20,203 nt of DNA, taken from assembly GCA_910577785.1 (NCBI GenBank), contig CAJTNT010000057.1, positions 1 to 20,203 of the forward strand. Direction: 5' to 3'. Both the position numbers and the translations under genes were made by a program. Shown piece after piece: positions 1 to 7,170 of this stretch. Each line of letters opens with the position of its first letter. Position 1 is the stretch's first letter. The notes under the pieces are model-generated. The model was not told the origin of the DNA, did not search any database, and was given only the letters and a program-made list of their open reading frames with translations. The stretch is from an uncultured Lachnospiraceae bacterium. Lineage in GTDB: Bacteria > Bacillota > Clostridia > Lachnospirales > Lachnospiraceae.

Positions 1-40
1 ACCTAAAGGTTTCGCCTAAAGGCGAGGGTTTTAACCCCAT
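1..40 (+). mobile_element. Possible right end of an IS200/IS605-family element (tnpB/omega-RNA 3' end)
   Basis: Three small hairpins lie in tandem: ACC-TAAA-GGT, TCGCC-TAAA-GGCGA and GGGT-TTTA-ACCC. A compact hairpin with a TAAA loop followed by a G-rich stretch and TTTTAAC resembles the subterminal right-end hairpin of IS200/IS605 elements, which doubles as the 3' end of the TnpB guide RNA. The element itself would lie outside the window, so tnpB cannot be seen. The alternative is a set of ordinary intergenic hairpins, for example a terminator of an upstream gene. Confidence 0.4.
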
Positions 41-98
41 TATACAGACAATAAAAATTCTGTTTCATCCCACACGCCTTGCAGATTCCTTCATACAT

Positions 99-122
99 TA
101 TAATAAGCATTTTGCAAGGAGG
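99..122 (+). promoter_or_regulatory. -10-like box and ribosome binding site before the ABC ATPase gene
   Basis: TATAAT at 99-104 matches the sigma-A -10 consensus. The best -35-like match, TTGCAG at 79-84, is only 14 bases away, so the promoter call is weak. AAGGAGG at 116-122 is a strong ribosome binding site 5 bases before the ATG at 128 and fixes that start. Confidence 0.4.
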
Positions 123-127
123 ATTCC

Positions 128-895
128 ATGGAACAATTAATGGATATCAGCCATGTAAGTTATTCTTATCATACCATGCAGGGCGAGACGCCTGCTTTAT
201 CCAATATAAATTTTACGGTTCACAAAGGCGATTTTTTGGCAATCGTAGGGCCTAGTGGGTGCGGCAAATCTACGCTCCTGTCGCTTTTGGCAGGATTACT
301 GGAGCCAGAACACGGCTCCATTTTCCTTTATGGGCAAAAAGTATCCCAGAAAGGCAACCGCTCGATTGGATATATGCTGCAGCACGACCACCTCTTTGAA
401 TGGCGGACAGTTGAGAAAAATGTCCTGTTGGGACTGGAAATCCAGCATAAACTGTGCGCCGAAACAAGAGAATCTGTATTGGATATGCTAAAAACCTATG
501 GGCTTTACCAATTCAAGGATGCAAGGCCTTCACAATTATCCGGCGGCATGCGCCAACGGGCAGCTTTAATCCGTACCCTGGCGCTCAAGCCAGAAATCCT
601 GCTCCTGGATGAACCTTTCTCTGCCCTGGACTACCAGACCAGGCTCACTGTGGGGAATGATATCGGAGCAATTATCAAAAAAGAAGGAAAGACCGCTATC
701 CTTGTCACCCATGACTTGTCAGAAGCGATCAGCCTGGGAACGCAGATTATCGTATTGAGCAGAAGACCCGCAAGCGTCAGCACAACGATTCCCATACGAT
801 TTTCAGAAACCCTCAGCGCCCTTGAACGGAGAAATTCTCCAGAATTTAAAGATTATTTTAATAAAATTTGGAAGGAGCTGAATAAATATGAATGA
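128..895 (+). CDS. ABC transporter ATP-binding protein, NitT/TauT (SsuB/ThiZ-like) family
   Basis: This is the cytoplasmic ATPase of a substrate-binding-protein-dependent importer. Walker A is GPSGCGKST at residues 41-49. The Q-loop region is MLQHDHLFEW, the signature is LSGGMRQR, and Walker B/D-loop is LLLDEPFSALD, followed by a switch histidine in VTHDLSEA. The 255-residue length is normal for the SsuB/TauB/ThiZ group. The start is supported by a strong AAGGAGG site. The stop overlaps the permease start by 8 bases, so the two are translationally coupled. No substrate-binding protein is visible; it may lie before the window. The substrate cannot be read from the sequence: pyrimidine/thiamine precursors, sulfonates or related small molecules are all possible for this family. 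Confidence 0.9.
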   Translation: MEQLMDISHVSYSYHTMQGETPALSNINFTVHKGDFLAIVGPSGCGKSTLLSLLAGLLEPEHGSIFLYGQKVSQKGNRSIGYMLQHDHLFEWRTVEKNVLLGLEIQHKLCAETRESVLDMLKTYGLYQFKDARPSQLSGGMRQRAALIRTLALKPEILLLDEPFSALDYQTRLTVGNDIGAIIKKEGKTAILVTHDLSEAISLGTQIIVLSRRPASVSTTIPIRFSETLSALERRNSPEFKDYFNKIWKELNKYE

Positions 896-1688
896 CGTTT
901 CTCTCGCTCAAAAGAATTTCCTACTTTCCCAAAGAAAACGCCGGCGTATCATCCGCATAAGCCGGATATGTATTTTCCTGTTGTTTCTTATTTTATGGGA
1001 AGGTTCGGCACAGATGGGAACCCTTGATTCCTTTATCTTCAGCAGCCCTTCCAAAGCAGCTTCCTGTGCCTATGGGATGATACAGGATCACAGCCTATTT
1101 GTCCATATCGGGATTACACTATTTGAGACAATTACAAGCTTTGGACTCGTACTCCTTTCCAGCCTGGCCATAACGATCCTCTTATGGTACAACAGACGTA
1201 TTTCTGAGACGTTGGAGCCTTACCTGGTTATTCTGAACAGCCTGCCGAAGTCTGCGCTGGCGCCTTTGCTGATTGTATGGCTGGGGGCAAATTATACAAC
1301 CATTATTATAACGGGAATGTCTGTAGCAATTTTTGGATCCATTTTAAGCCTCTATACATGCTTCCAGTCCGTAGATGCGGAAAAAGTGAAACTAATCTAC
1401 ACCTTGGGCGGGCAAAAACACCATGTACTTGCCAAAGTCATCCTGCCCGCCAGCATCCCCTCTTTATTTGCGCTTATGAAAGTGAATATCGGCCTCTGCC
1501 TGGTAGGTGTAATTATCGGCGAATTCATTGCATCACGGCAAGGGCTTGGATATCTAATTATTTACGGGAGCCAAGTCTTTAAATTAGATTGGGTAATTAT
1601 GTCCATTGCAATTTTATGTATCCTTGCCTGTGGGCTGTATGGGATTATCAGCAGCCTAGAAAAAAGATATTTAAAGAAATTCTCCTGA
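888..1688 (+). CDS. ABC transporter permease, NitT/TauT (SsuC/ThiX-like) family
   Basis: This is the membrane-spanning partner of the preceding ATPase. The 266-residue protein has a basic N-terminus, then about six hydrophobic segments. The cytoplasmic EAA-type loop that contacts the ATPase reads as YTLGG followed by VILPASIP in the second half, and a family-typical NSLPKSALAPLLIVWLG segment lies in the middle. GAAGGAG at 871-877 sits 10 bases before the ATG, inside the ATPase coding region. The gene ends five bases from the convergent phosphopantetheinyl transferase gene, with no obvious terminator between them. Substrate unknown. Confidence 0.9.
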   Translation: MNDVSLAQKNFLLSQRKRRRIIRISRICIFLLFLILWEGSAQMGTLDSFIFSSPSKAASCAYGMIQDHSLFVHIGITLFETITSFGLVLLSSLAITILLWYNRRISETLEPYLVILNSLPKSALAPLLIVWLGANYTTIIITGMSVAIFGSILSLYTCFQSVDAEKVKLIYTLGGQKHHVLAKVILPASIPSLFALMKVNIGLCLVGVIIGEFIASRQGLGYLIIYGSQVFKLDWVIMSIAILCILACGLYGIISSLEKRYLKKFS

Positions 1689-1693
1689 TATGC

Positions 1694-2362
1694 TTATATG
1701 CCAGACGGAGGCGGCAATTTCCGCCAGGCTGCTTCTACTTCCTGCCTGGCGCATAAGGAAATCCAGTATTCTCCTATCTGCCTTTGCAGGAAACACCCTG
1801 ACTGGCTGCAGCGGATTTCCTCGCCGCCCCTCTGGCGCTTCTGCACAGAAAAGGATACTTCCTGCAAGGGAAAACGGAGGCCTTCCCCCGTCATTTTGAT
1901 ATAACTTTCCTTCAATGTCCAAAGCCGGAAAAAACGGCCTGCATCCATCCCCTGACAGATATCCCCTTCTGGCACAGGGGAGAAGGATGGATCACCCACC
2001 CCTAAAATATATTCTATTTCCTCAGATGTGCAGCACCGGCGGGCTGCAGCCATCCGAATGGGACGAATTTTCTCTGCATCAACGCCAATGTCTATATCAG
2101 AAAATGCACAGGCCACAAAACCATTGGTATTCGTAACATTAAAATAAATATTTTCCCCCTCCGGCCATTGTGGCTTTCCATTTTCACCCTTTATCACTTT
2201 ATCCCTATTAAATTCAACATGAAATTTATTTCTAAATTCTTCTTTTAATATTTTTTCCGCAATCCTTCTTTGATAATCCAAATATTCTTTGGGATGTTCT
2301 TGCATTTTTTTGCAGAACATATAAGATACCAAAGCCCAATGCAAACGGTTTTTTCCCTTCAT
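1694..2362 (-). CDS. 4'-phosphopantetheinyl transferase, Sfp family
   Basis: Enzymes of this family move 4'-phosphopantetheine from CoA to a conserved serine of acyl- or peptidyl-carrier proteins. Diagnostic motifs are NGKPQW (residues 61-66), the Mg-binding GVDAE at 93-97, and RLWTLKESYIKMTGEGL around 146-162, where E152 and K156 correspond to the catalytic Glu and Lys. The usual FNxSHS segment reads FNVTNTNG here (74-81), a variant lacking the His. The length of 222 residues is normal for Sfp types. AAAGGA lies about 12 bases before the ATG. No carrier protein, NRPS or PKS gene is in the window, so the target is unknown. The C-terminal third is more GC-rich than the N-terminal part. Confidence 0.87.
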   Translation of the reverse strand: MKGKNRLHWALVSYMFCKKMQEHPKEYLDYQRRIAEKILKEEFRNKFHVEFNRDKVIKGENGKPQWPEGENIYFNVTNTNGFVACAFSDIDIGVDAEKIRPIRMAAARRCCTSEEIEYILGVGDPSFSPVPEGDICQGMDAGRFFRLWTLKESYIKMTGEGLRFPLQEVSFSVQKRQRGGEEIRCSQSGCFLQRQIGEYWISLCARQEVEAAWRKLPPPSGI

Positions 2363-2450
2363 TTTCCAGGAAATTCCTTTCTCTTAAGATAAGCTTTTAT
2401 GCATATAGTAACAGAAGCCGCCCCGTTTAGCAAGAGAAAAGCTCTGCAGC

Positions 2451-3065
2451 CTAAAGTTTCTCCATAATCCATTCCAGCAATGCAAACTTTACTTTGTAAT
2501 TCTTCTGTTCTACCAGACTCTCGTATTCTTCTTGGGTCAACACACGTTCCAAGGACTCTTCTGCTTCCTGGTCGGCCACTTTGTAAACGCTATTGAAAAA
2601 GCAGAGGTTTGGATACATGACGCACCACCAGTTATGGCCTTTCCCGCTCCCAATCACAACCTCCAATGCCTCATATTTTCCCGCTCGGAACGTATAATTC
2701 CCATATGTTTTTTCTGGAAAGTCTGTTACTTTCAGCTCTGCTCTTATGGGATAACTGCATCCTTCTGCTTCCAGGACTTTTTGCGCCTGTATTTCTATTT
2801 CCTGCAAATTTTCTTTTATTACCTGACGGCTTTGAGAAATATCCGTTATCCCTGAAAGCCTCTGCTGCATATACGTTCCAATGGCATCCCGTACTTTTAG
2901 CTTTAACTTCTGGTCTGCGGATTCGTCACTGTTTGCAATTACATGGAAACGGATAATTTTATCCGCAATCCCTTCTGCAATAGCCTCTTGCCTGTATAGT
3001 CCATATTCTGCTGACAGCACGTATGTAATTGCTAAAATTAAACTTATTTTTAATATCTTTTTCAT
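2451..3065 (-). CDS. spoIIR: Stage II sporulation protein R (SpoIIR)
   Basis: SpoIIR is made in the forespore, secreted to the intermembrane space, and triggers SpoIIGA to cleave pro-sigma-E in the mother cell. The 204-residue protein starts with MKKILKISLILAITYVLS, a signal-peptide-like segment. The family core follows: IRFHVIANSDESADQKLKLKVRDA, then NYTFRAGKYEALEVVIGSG and NWWCVMYPNLCF. A start at 3065 is chosen over the longer frame from 3128 because AGGAAGGG lies 7 bases upstream and the signal peptide would otherwise be buried. The gene is divergent from tmcAL, with 143 bp between the starts. It marks the host as an endospore former or a descendant of one. Confidence 0.93.
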   Translation of the reverse strand: MKKILKISLILAITYVLSAEYGLYRQEAIAEGIADKIIRFHVIANSDESADQKLKLKVRDAIGTYMQQRLSGITDISQSRQVIKENLQEIEIQAQKVLEAEGCSYPIRAELKVTDFPEKTYGNYTFRAGKYEALEVVIGSGKGHNWWCVMYPNLCFFNSVYKVADQEAEESLERVLTQEEYESLVEQKNYKVKFALLEWIMEKL

Positions 3066-3138
3066 TGGATGTCCCTTCCTGTCTGTTATGATAAGGAAAG
3101 TATTTCCAATATCCCGCAGATTATTCATTAGAAATAAG

Positions 3139-3167
3139 TTTAAAAAACTATCTATTCATGATATAAT
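3139..3167 (+). promoter_or_regulatory. Candidate sigma-A promoter for tmcAL
   Basis: TATAAT at 3162-3167 matches the -10 consensus. TTTAAA at 3139-3144, spaced 17 bases away, matches four of six -35 positions. It sits 42 bases before the tmcAL start, in the divergent spoIIR-tmcAL gap. AGAAAGGA at 3191-3198 is the ribosome binding site. Confidence 0.45.
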
Positions 3168-3208
3168 TAGGAAACAATTAGGAACTGTTAAGAAAGGAAC
3201 CCCATCCT

Positions 3209-4513
3209 ATGAAAGTAGTTGGAATTATCGCAGAATATAATCCCTTTCACAAGGGACATGCCTATCACCTCGAAAAAACACGGCAACAGACTCAGGCAGA
3301 TTATGTCATAATCGCCATGAGCGGAAATTTCGTACAGCGTGGAGCGCCTGCCCTGCTGGATAAATATAGCCGCACACAGATGGCATTGTGCTGCGGAGCC
3401 GATCTGGTGCTTGAACTTCCTGTGCTTTTTGCATCCTCTAGTGCGGAATATTTTGCAAAGGGAGGTGTTTCCCTGCTTCGCCAGACGGGAGTAGTCACCC
3501 ATCTGGGATTTGGGATGGAATGTAATACCCTCCCCCTCCTACAGGATATTGCAGAAACACTGCTTCATGAGCCCACGCCCTACAAAGATATATTAAACCA
3601 GAATTTAAGAAATGGATTTTCTTATCCTATGGCACGTTCGAATGCGTTAGAAACCTATTTTGCAGAATATACGGAGCCATGCCAGGTTTCCTCTTCCAGC
3701 ATAGATCCCACTCGGCCGTCTTTGCAGGAAACTTTATCTTCGCCTAATAATATCCTGGCAATAGAATACCTTAAGGCTCTGACTTATTATAAATCTGCCA
3801 TTGTCCCCTCCCCTATCCTACGCCAAGGCAGTGGCTACCATGACATTTCCAGAGATCGCTCTTTCTGTTCCGCAGCAGCGATCCGCGCCTTTATAAAAGA
3901 ATATGTTTGGGGGAGAGCTTATGATAACAGCACTTTTCAGCCCTTGGCAGACAAGATGCCCGAAGAGGCCTTTTCTATACTGAGCCATTATCCACATCCT
4001 TTTTTATTTGAAGATGACTTTTCCACTCCCATCCATTACAAACTGTTAATGGAATCTGTACAGACGCTTGCTTCCTATGCAGACAGCTCTCCTTCCCTTG
4101 TCAGCCGGATGAAAAAAATGGCTCCCTATTTTGTCTCCTGGAGCAGCTTCTGTGAACTGCTGAAAACAAAAAATGTCACCTATACACGCCTGAGCCGCCT
4201 GCTATTGCATATGCTGCTGAATATCCGCCAGGATAGCCTCCGTACCTTTCCGGAGCCTTGCTATCTGCGTGTGCTGGGGTTCCGCAAATCTTCTGCCCCT
4301 TTGTTATCTGCGATAAAAAGTCAGGGAAGCCTCCCGCTCCTCGTTAATCTGGCCAGGGATTCCAAAGGCATGCCACCTGCCGCTTTGCAGCTCCTATCCT
4401 ATGACCTAGATGCCTCCAGCTTATACCAAATGACCCAAAATACCAAAAGCCATCCACCTGCCCGCCCTCTGTCTATCGTAAGCGATTACAGGCATCCTGT
4501 CCTATGCCTGTAA
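3209..4513 (+). CDS. tmcAL: tRNA(Met) cytidine acetate ligase TmcAL (YlbM family)
   Basis: TmcAL activates acetate with ATP and acetylates the wobble cytidine (C34) of elongator tRNA-Met. The N-terminus GIIAEYNPFHKGH carries the nucleotidyltransferase HxGH motif at residues 14-17, followed by the family-specific MSGNFVQRGAPALLDKYSR and CGADLVLELP. The 434-residue length is typical, though it is slightly longer than the Bacillus protein. AGAAAGGA precedes the ATG by 10 bases. The gene stands alone on the plus strand, divergent from spoIIR and convergent with the DedA gene. A 12-bp hairpin overlaps its stop codon. Confidence 0.92.
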   Translation: MKVVGIIAEYNPFHKGHAYHLEKTRQQTQADYVIIAMSGNFVQRGAPALLDKYSRTQMALCCGADLVLELPVLFASSSAEYFAKGGVSLLRQTGVVTHLGFGMECNTLPLLQDIAETLLHEPTPYKDILNQNLRNGFSYPMARSNALETYFAEYTEPCQVSSSSIDPTRPSLQETLSSPNNILAIEYLKALTYYKSAIVPSPILRQGSGYHDISRDRSFCSAAAIRAFIKEYVWGRAYDNSTFQPLADKMPEEAFSILSHYPHPFLFEDDFSTPIHYKLLMESVQTLASYADSSPSLVSRMKKMAPYFVSWSSFCELLKTKNVTYTRLSRLLLHMLLNIRQDSLRTFPEPCYLRVLGFRKSSAPLLSAIKSQGSLPLLVNLARDSKGMPPAALQLLSYDLDASSLYQMTQNTKSHPPARPLSIVSDYRHPVLCL

Positions 4514-4515
4514 TC
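4484..4515. terminator. 12-bp hairpin overlapping the tmcAL stop, possible bidirectional terminator
   Basis: GATTACAGGCAT (4484-4495) pairs perfectly with ATGCCTGTAATC (4504-4515) across an 8-base loop. It lies between two convergent genes and covers the TAA stop at 4511-4513. Neither side has a T-run, so intrinsic termination is uncertain. It may instead act in mRNA 3'-end stability. Confidence 0.4.
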
Positions 4516-4538
4516 CTACGCCCCTAGAGATAAGCCTG

Positions 4539-5045
4539 CTACAGTATCTCAAAGACCTGGTTGCCGAACATATAGCCTGCCCCTACGAAGACGAAATTCC
4601 AAACACATATCCCCAAAGTAGAGCTGACGGTATATTTCCAGAAATTAAATTTTAGAACTCCGGCCGGAATAGAAATCAAGGTGCGTACCATGGGAATTAA
4701 TTTTGCGAGAAAAATCCCCAGGCACCCCTTTTGGCGGATCATTTCAAAATTCCGTTCTATCCCCTTCTGCTGTTTTGGGAATTTTTTTACATATGCCTTG
4801 ATAAAAACATTCCCTCCCACTCTTCCAAAAACATATAAAATCCAGCTCCCCATCAGCCCCCCTGCCACAGAAACCAGCATGGTAAACGGAAAGCTTAATT
4901 TCCCATTTGCAGCCCAGACCCCAGCCAACGGCATGATAACGCCTGCCGGGAAACCTGGAAGGTTCAGATATTCCAGCATCACTATGACAAATACTGCAAT
5001 TGCCCCATAATTCTCAAAACATTGGCTAATGGCTTCAAAATCCAT
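4539..5045 (-). CDS. DedA family (SNARE-associated-like) integral membrane protein
   Basis: DedA proteins are polytopic membrane proteins, several of which act as undecaprenyl-phosphate or lipid flippases needed for envelope homeostasis. The conserved core is FLAKLIPMVRTLISIPAGVL followed by FWKYTVSSTLG. An upstream hydrophobic segment carries GFPAGVIMPLAG, and there is a GRVGG motif. The protein is 168 residues, short but normal for the family. Start 5045 is chosen because GGAGG lies 8 bases upstream. An ATG five codons further upstream overlaps that same ribosome binding site and has none of its own. The substrate is not readable from sequence. Confidence 0.87.
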   Translation of the reverse strand: MDFEAISQCFENYGAIAVFVIVMLEYLNLPGFPAGVIMPLAGVWAANGKLSFPFTMLVSVAGGLMGSWILYVFGRVGGNVFIKAYVKKFPKQQKGIERNFEMIRQKGCLGIFLAKLIPMVRTLISIPAGVLKFNFWKYTVSSTLGICVWNFVFVGAGYMFGNQVFEIL

Positions 5046-5121
5046 ACACACCGCCTCCATTCTCTGCCCATCTACTGTAAGTTGCCTCCCAAGATTTTGC
5101 TGCCAGAAACCTCCCCGCTTT

Positions 5122-5148
5122 ATAACTATTCCATGTCTTTATAGTTAT
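5122..5148. promoter_or_regulatory. 8-bp inverted repeat upstream of the DedA gene
   Basis: ATAACTAT (5122-5129) and ATAGTTAT (5141-5148) form a perfect inverted repeat with an 11-base spacer, about 77 bases before the DedA start. The surrounding AT-rich sequence could hold its promoter. An operator is possible, but no regulator is identifiable. Confidence 0.25.
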
Positions 5149-5179
5149 CCCATTTTTATATTTTTTAACCATCCCTAAA

Positions 5180-5262
5180 TGGATGCCTCTATCGTATCCC
5201 ACAAGTTTTCCCTATGGATGCCCCTATCGCATCTCACGGGTCTTCCCTATGGATGCCCCTAT
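5180..5262. repeat. 35-bp tandem repeat (2.4 copies) spanning a gene's stop codon
   Basis: Units start with TGGATGCC at 5180, 5215 and 5250, giving an exact 35-base period. The first two full units match at 29 of 35 positions and all six differences are transitions. The third unit is partial (13 bases). The stop codon of the minus-strand flippase-like gene (5234-5236) falls inside the second unit. The period is not a multiple of three, so the array appears to have grown outward from the gene's 3' end into the intergenic region. Confidence 0.75.
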
Positions 5263-6295
5263 AACATTCCTGCACCTTCGCCATGGGCGCCTTGGGCGCA
5301 AAATGGCACCAGGCCGCCACCATAGCGCTGACAATCAGGAGCATATAAAAATTCAGCCCCCTCGTCACACACATGGACGCCGTGAGGTAAGCCCCCGGGA
5401 ATACCTGTGCATAGGCCGTCTTATACATCATTTCTGTAATTCCCTGGGCGCCCGGCAGCGGCAGCATATCTACGGCAATATAAATGGATGCCTGCAGATT
5501 CATAACCGTAAGCGCATTGCTTCCGGCCAGCCCCATGCCTTTGTAAATCAAGTATGTCAAAAAGAAAACGCTGCACCTCTGGACAAATGTCAGCAGCACG
5601 GCCACCGCAATCTTCCGCTTATGGTTGAGGAAAAACAGCACGGCCTCATGGTACTGATCCGCCATCTCCACCAGCTTCTGTGTCCGTTCCTTGGAGGATT
5701 TCAGCACCCGGAACCCCTTCAGAATCTTTTCCCCGCCAACGACAATGCCTTTGAAGCATTTCGGGCTTATCATAATAAACAGTAGGAATACCACCAACGC
5801 CGTATTTAAAAACAGCCCCAGGTAATACAGATAGATATATTTTCCCAGATAGCCAGCCAAGGGATCATGGAAAAGAACCAAAATCCCTACACCTATCGCA
5901 ACCAGCACAAATTTATAAATGACCGCCACCGTCATCAGGACTACGCTGCTGTCTGAAACCTTATGCCCCTCTTTTTGCATATAATAAAGCTGCATGGGCT
6001 GCCCGCCTGTGGCAGAAGGCGTGATCCCGGAATAGAAAAAGCCCACGAACGCATACTTTAGATAGGTAGGAAGGCTGGTCTTATAATCTAAGGAACGGAA
6101 CAAATAACAGAATACAATTCCTTCCATTGACACGAAGAACACAGCTGTCACAATCGCCGCCGCCAGATACAGCGGCTTCTGGCTCCCCATTGCCTGAAAA
6201 ACGGCTCCCATATCGTTCCCCCGAAAGATAGCGCTAACAGTCAAAGCCGACAGAAAAAGCAAAACCCCTGCACTGATTAGATTTTTACGATTCAT
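5234..6295 (-). CDS. Lysylphosphatidylglycerol synthase TM-region / flippase-like (UPF0104, YbhN) membrane protein
   Basis: This is a polytopic membrane protein of 353 residues. It carries the family hallmark YAFVGFFYSGITPSATGGQP in the first third (conserved G-x-TPxxxGG-x-P type segment), later hydrophobic helices, and a C-terminal LPLPGAQGITE motif (P-x-PGG-x-G-x-xE type). Such proteins form the membrane half of MprF, or stand alone near glycosyltransferases, and are thought to move lipid-linked substrates. No aminoacyl-transferase domain is present, so this is not full MprF. Start 6295 has GGAG 10 bases upstream and lies two bases after the preceding stop, indicating coupling. The C-terminal codons are in the 35-bp tandem repeat. 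Confidence 0.82.
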   Translation of the reverse strand: MNRKNLISAGVLLFLSALTVSAIFRGNDMGAVFQAMGSQKPLYLAAAIVTAVFFVSMEGIVFCYLFRSLDYKTSLPTYLKYAFVGFFYSGITPSATGGQPMQLYYMQKEGHKVSDSSVVLMTVAVIYKFVLVAIGVGILVLFHDPLAGYLGKYIYLYYLGLFLNTALVVFLLFIMISPKCFKGIVVGGEKILKGFRVLKSSKERTQKLVEMADQYHEAVLFFLNHKRKIAVAVLLTFVQRCSVFFLTYLIYKGMGLAGSNALTVMNLQASIYIAVDMLPLPGAQGITEMMYKTAYAQVFPGAYLTASMCVTRGLNFYMLLIVSAMVAAWCHFAPKAPMAKVQECYRGIHREDP

Positions 6296-6297
6296 CT

Positions 6298-6906
6298 CTA
6301 TACTGCTCCATTCATTCCATAAGTTATTTTTCTCATAGCTCTCCAGAACCTGTTGGCCTGGTTCTTGGGATACCGGCGGCATCTTTCATTGAACTCATGC
6401 AAGGTACCTTCATATACCACCCTAGTATCCTTCAGCTCATAAAAATCCCTGGGCGTAACCAGAGAAAAATGCTTTTCAAACAGCTCCATGCCATTCTCCT
6501 CCAAAATATTGGCCACAAAAGACGAACAGGTATAGTGGTTCTTCTGGTAAAACGGGATATTACACAGTATCATGGGCAGCCCCAGAATACAGTAATGATA
6601 ACGGAAGCGCCTCTCATAACATTCCCTGAGCCTCCTGTAAATATTTTCCTTCTGCTCGTCTGTGCATTCCATGCTGACAATCCGATATCTTGCCGTAGGG
6701 AATGCCTGTTCTATTTTCTCTGCATCTTCCCGTTCAAAGCCAGCAAACAGCGGGATTGACGGATTCCGCCTGCCTACGCTGTAAGCCTCATTCAATTCCT
6801 GATCCATTGACAGCACCACATGGATGTAATTCATGCCAATAAACCGACGTATCAGGGATGCAAAAAGCCCTGGCGTATCTACTAATGCAACATATATTTT
6901 TCCCAT
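6298..6906 (-). CDS. Permuted papain-like (NlpC/P60, YaeF/YiiX C92-type) protein
   Basis: The 202-residue protein begins MGKIYVALVDTPGLFASL. A histidine in NYIHVVLSMD precedes a cysteine in HYTCSSFVANIL. The His-before-Cys order is that of circularly permuted papain-like enzymes rather than canonical NlpC/P60. The family includes putative amidases or lipid-associated hydrolases; the substrate is unknown. There is no signal peptide or membrane segment. Start 6906 is supported by GAGG 8 bases upstream. The frame stays open to 7062, but that extension runs through a terminator-like hairpin and has no ribosome binding site. It is transcribed just before the flippase-like gene, two bases apart, so the pair is probably one operon. 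Confidence 0.6.
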   Translation of the reverse strand: MGKIYVALVDTPGLFASLIRRFIGMNYIHVVLSMDQELNEAYSVGRRNPSIPLFAGFEREDAEKIEQAFPTARYRIVSMECTDEQKENIYRRLRECYERRFRYHYCILGLPMILCNIPFYQKNHYTCSSFVANILEENGMELFEKHFSLVTPRDFYELKDTRVVYEGTLHEFNERCRRYPKNQANRFWRAMRKITYGMNGAV

Positions 6907-6997
6907 AATTTCATCCTCTTTTCCTCGGTATTTTAAAAAATCTGTAGAAAAATAACGGATGCAGCTTGCGCCGGATATTTCTTCGGATGTGCAGGCC

Positions 6998-7025
6998 AAA
7001 AAACACAGGCATAGCGGGCTACGCC
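6998..7025 (-). terminator. Probable intrinsic terminator downstream of the GT2 gene
   Basis: On the minus strand GGCGTAGC (7025-7018) pairs with GCTATGCC (7015-7008), including one G-U pair, across a two-base loop. It is followed after four bases by a run of six T (7003-6998). It lies about 150 bases after the GT2 stop and before the 6906 start, so it separates the two minus-strand units. Confidence 0.5.
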
Positions 7026-7170
7026 GAGGCTTTTTGAACTGTGAAATCGGAGAAATAGACAAATCAATATTTGCCAGTTATTTTCCTACAAATCCTAACT
7101 ATTACATAACCTCACAGTTACTACATTTCCATATATTCTGCATCTTCTGCAATCTGCGCCGCGCTTTGCC

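Noticed and set aside
5180..5262. Repeat cluster as a CRISPR array
   Set aside because: The units are contiguous tandem copies without variable spacers and no cas genes are present.
5183..5785. Plus-strand open frame of 200 codons
   Set aside because: It is antisense to the flippase-like gene and the tandem repeat, with a repeat-derived start and no family resemblance.
6907..7062. N-terminal extension of the permuted papain-like protein
   Set aside because: It has no ribosome binding site, crosses a terminator-like hairpin, and the GAGG-preceded ATG at 6906 is better.
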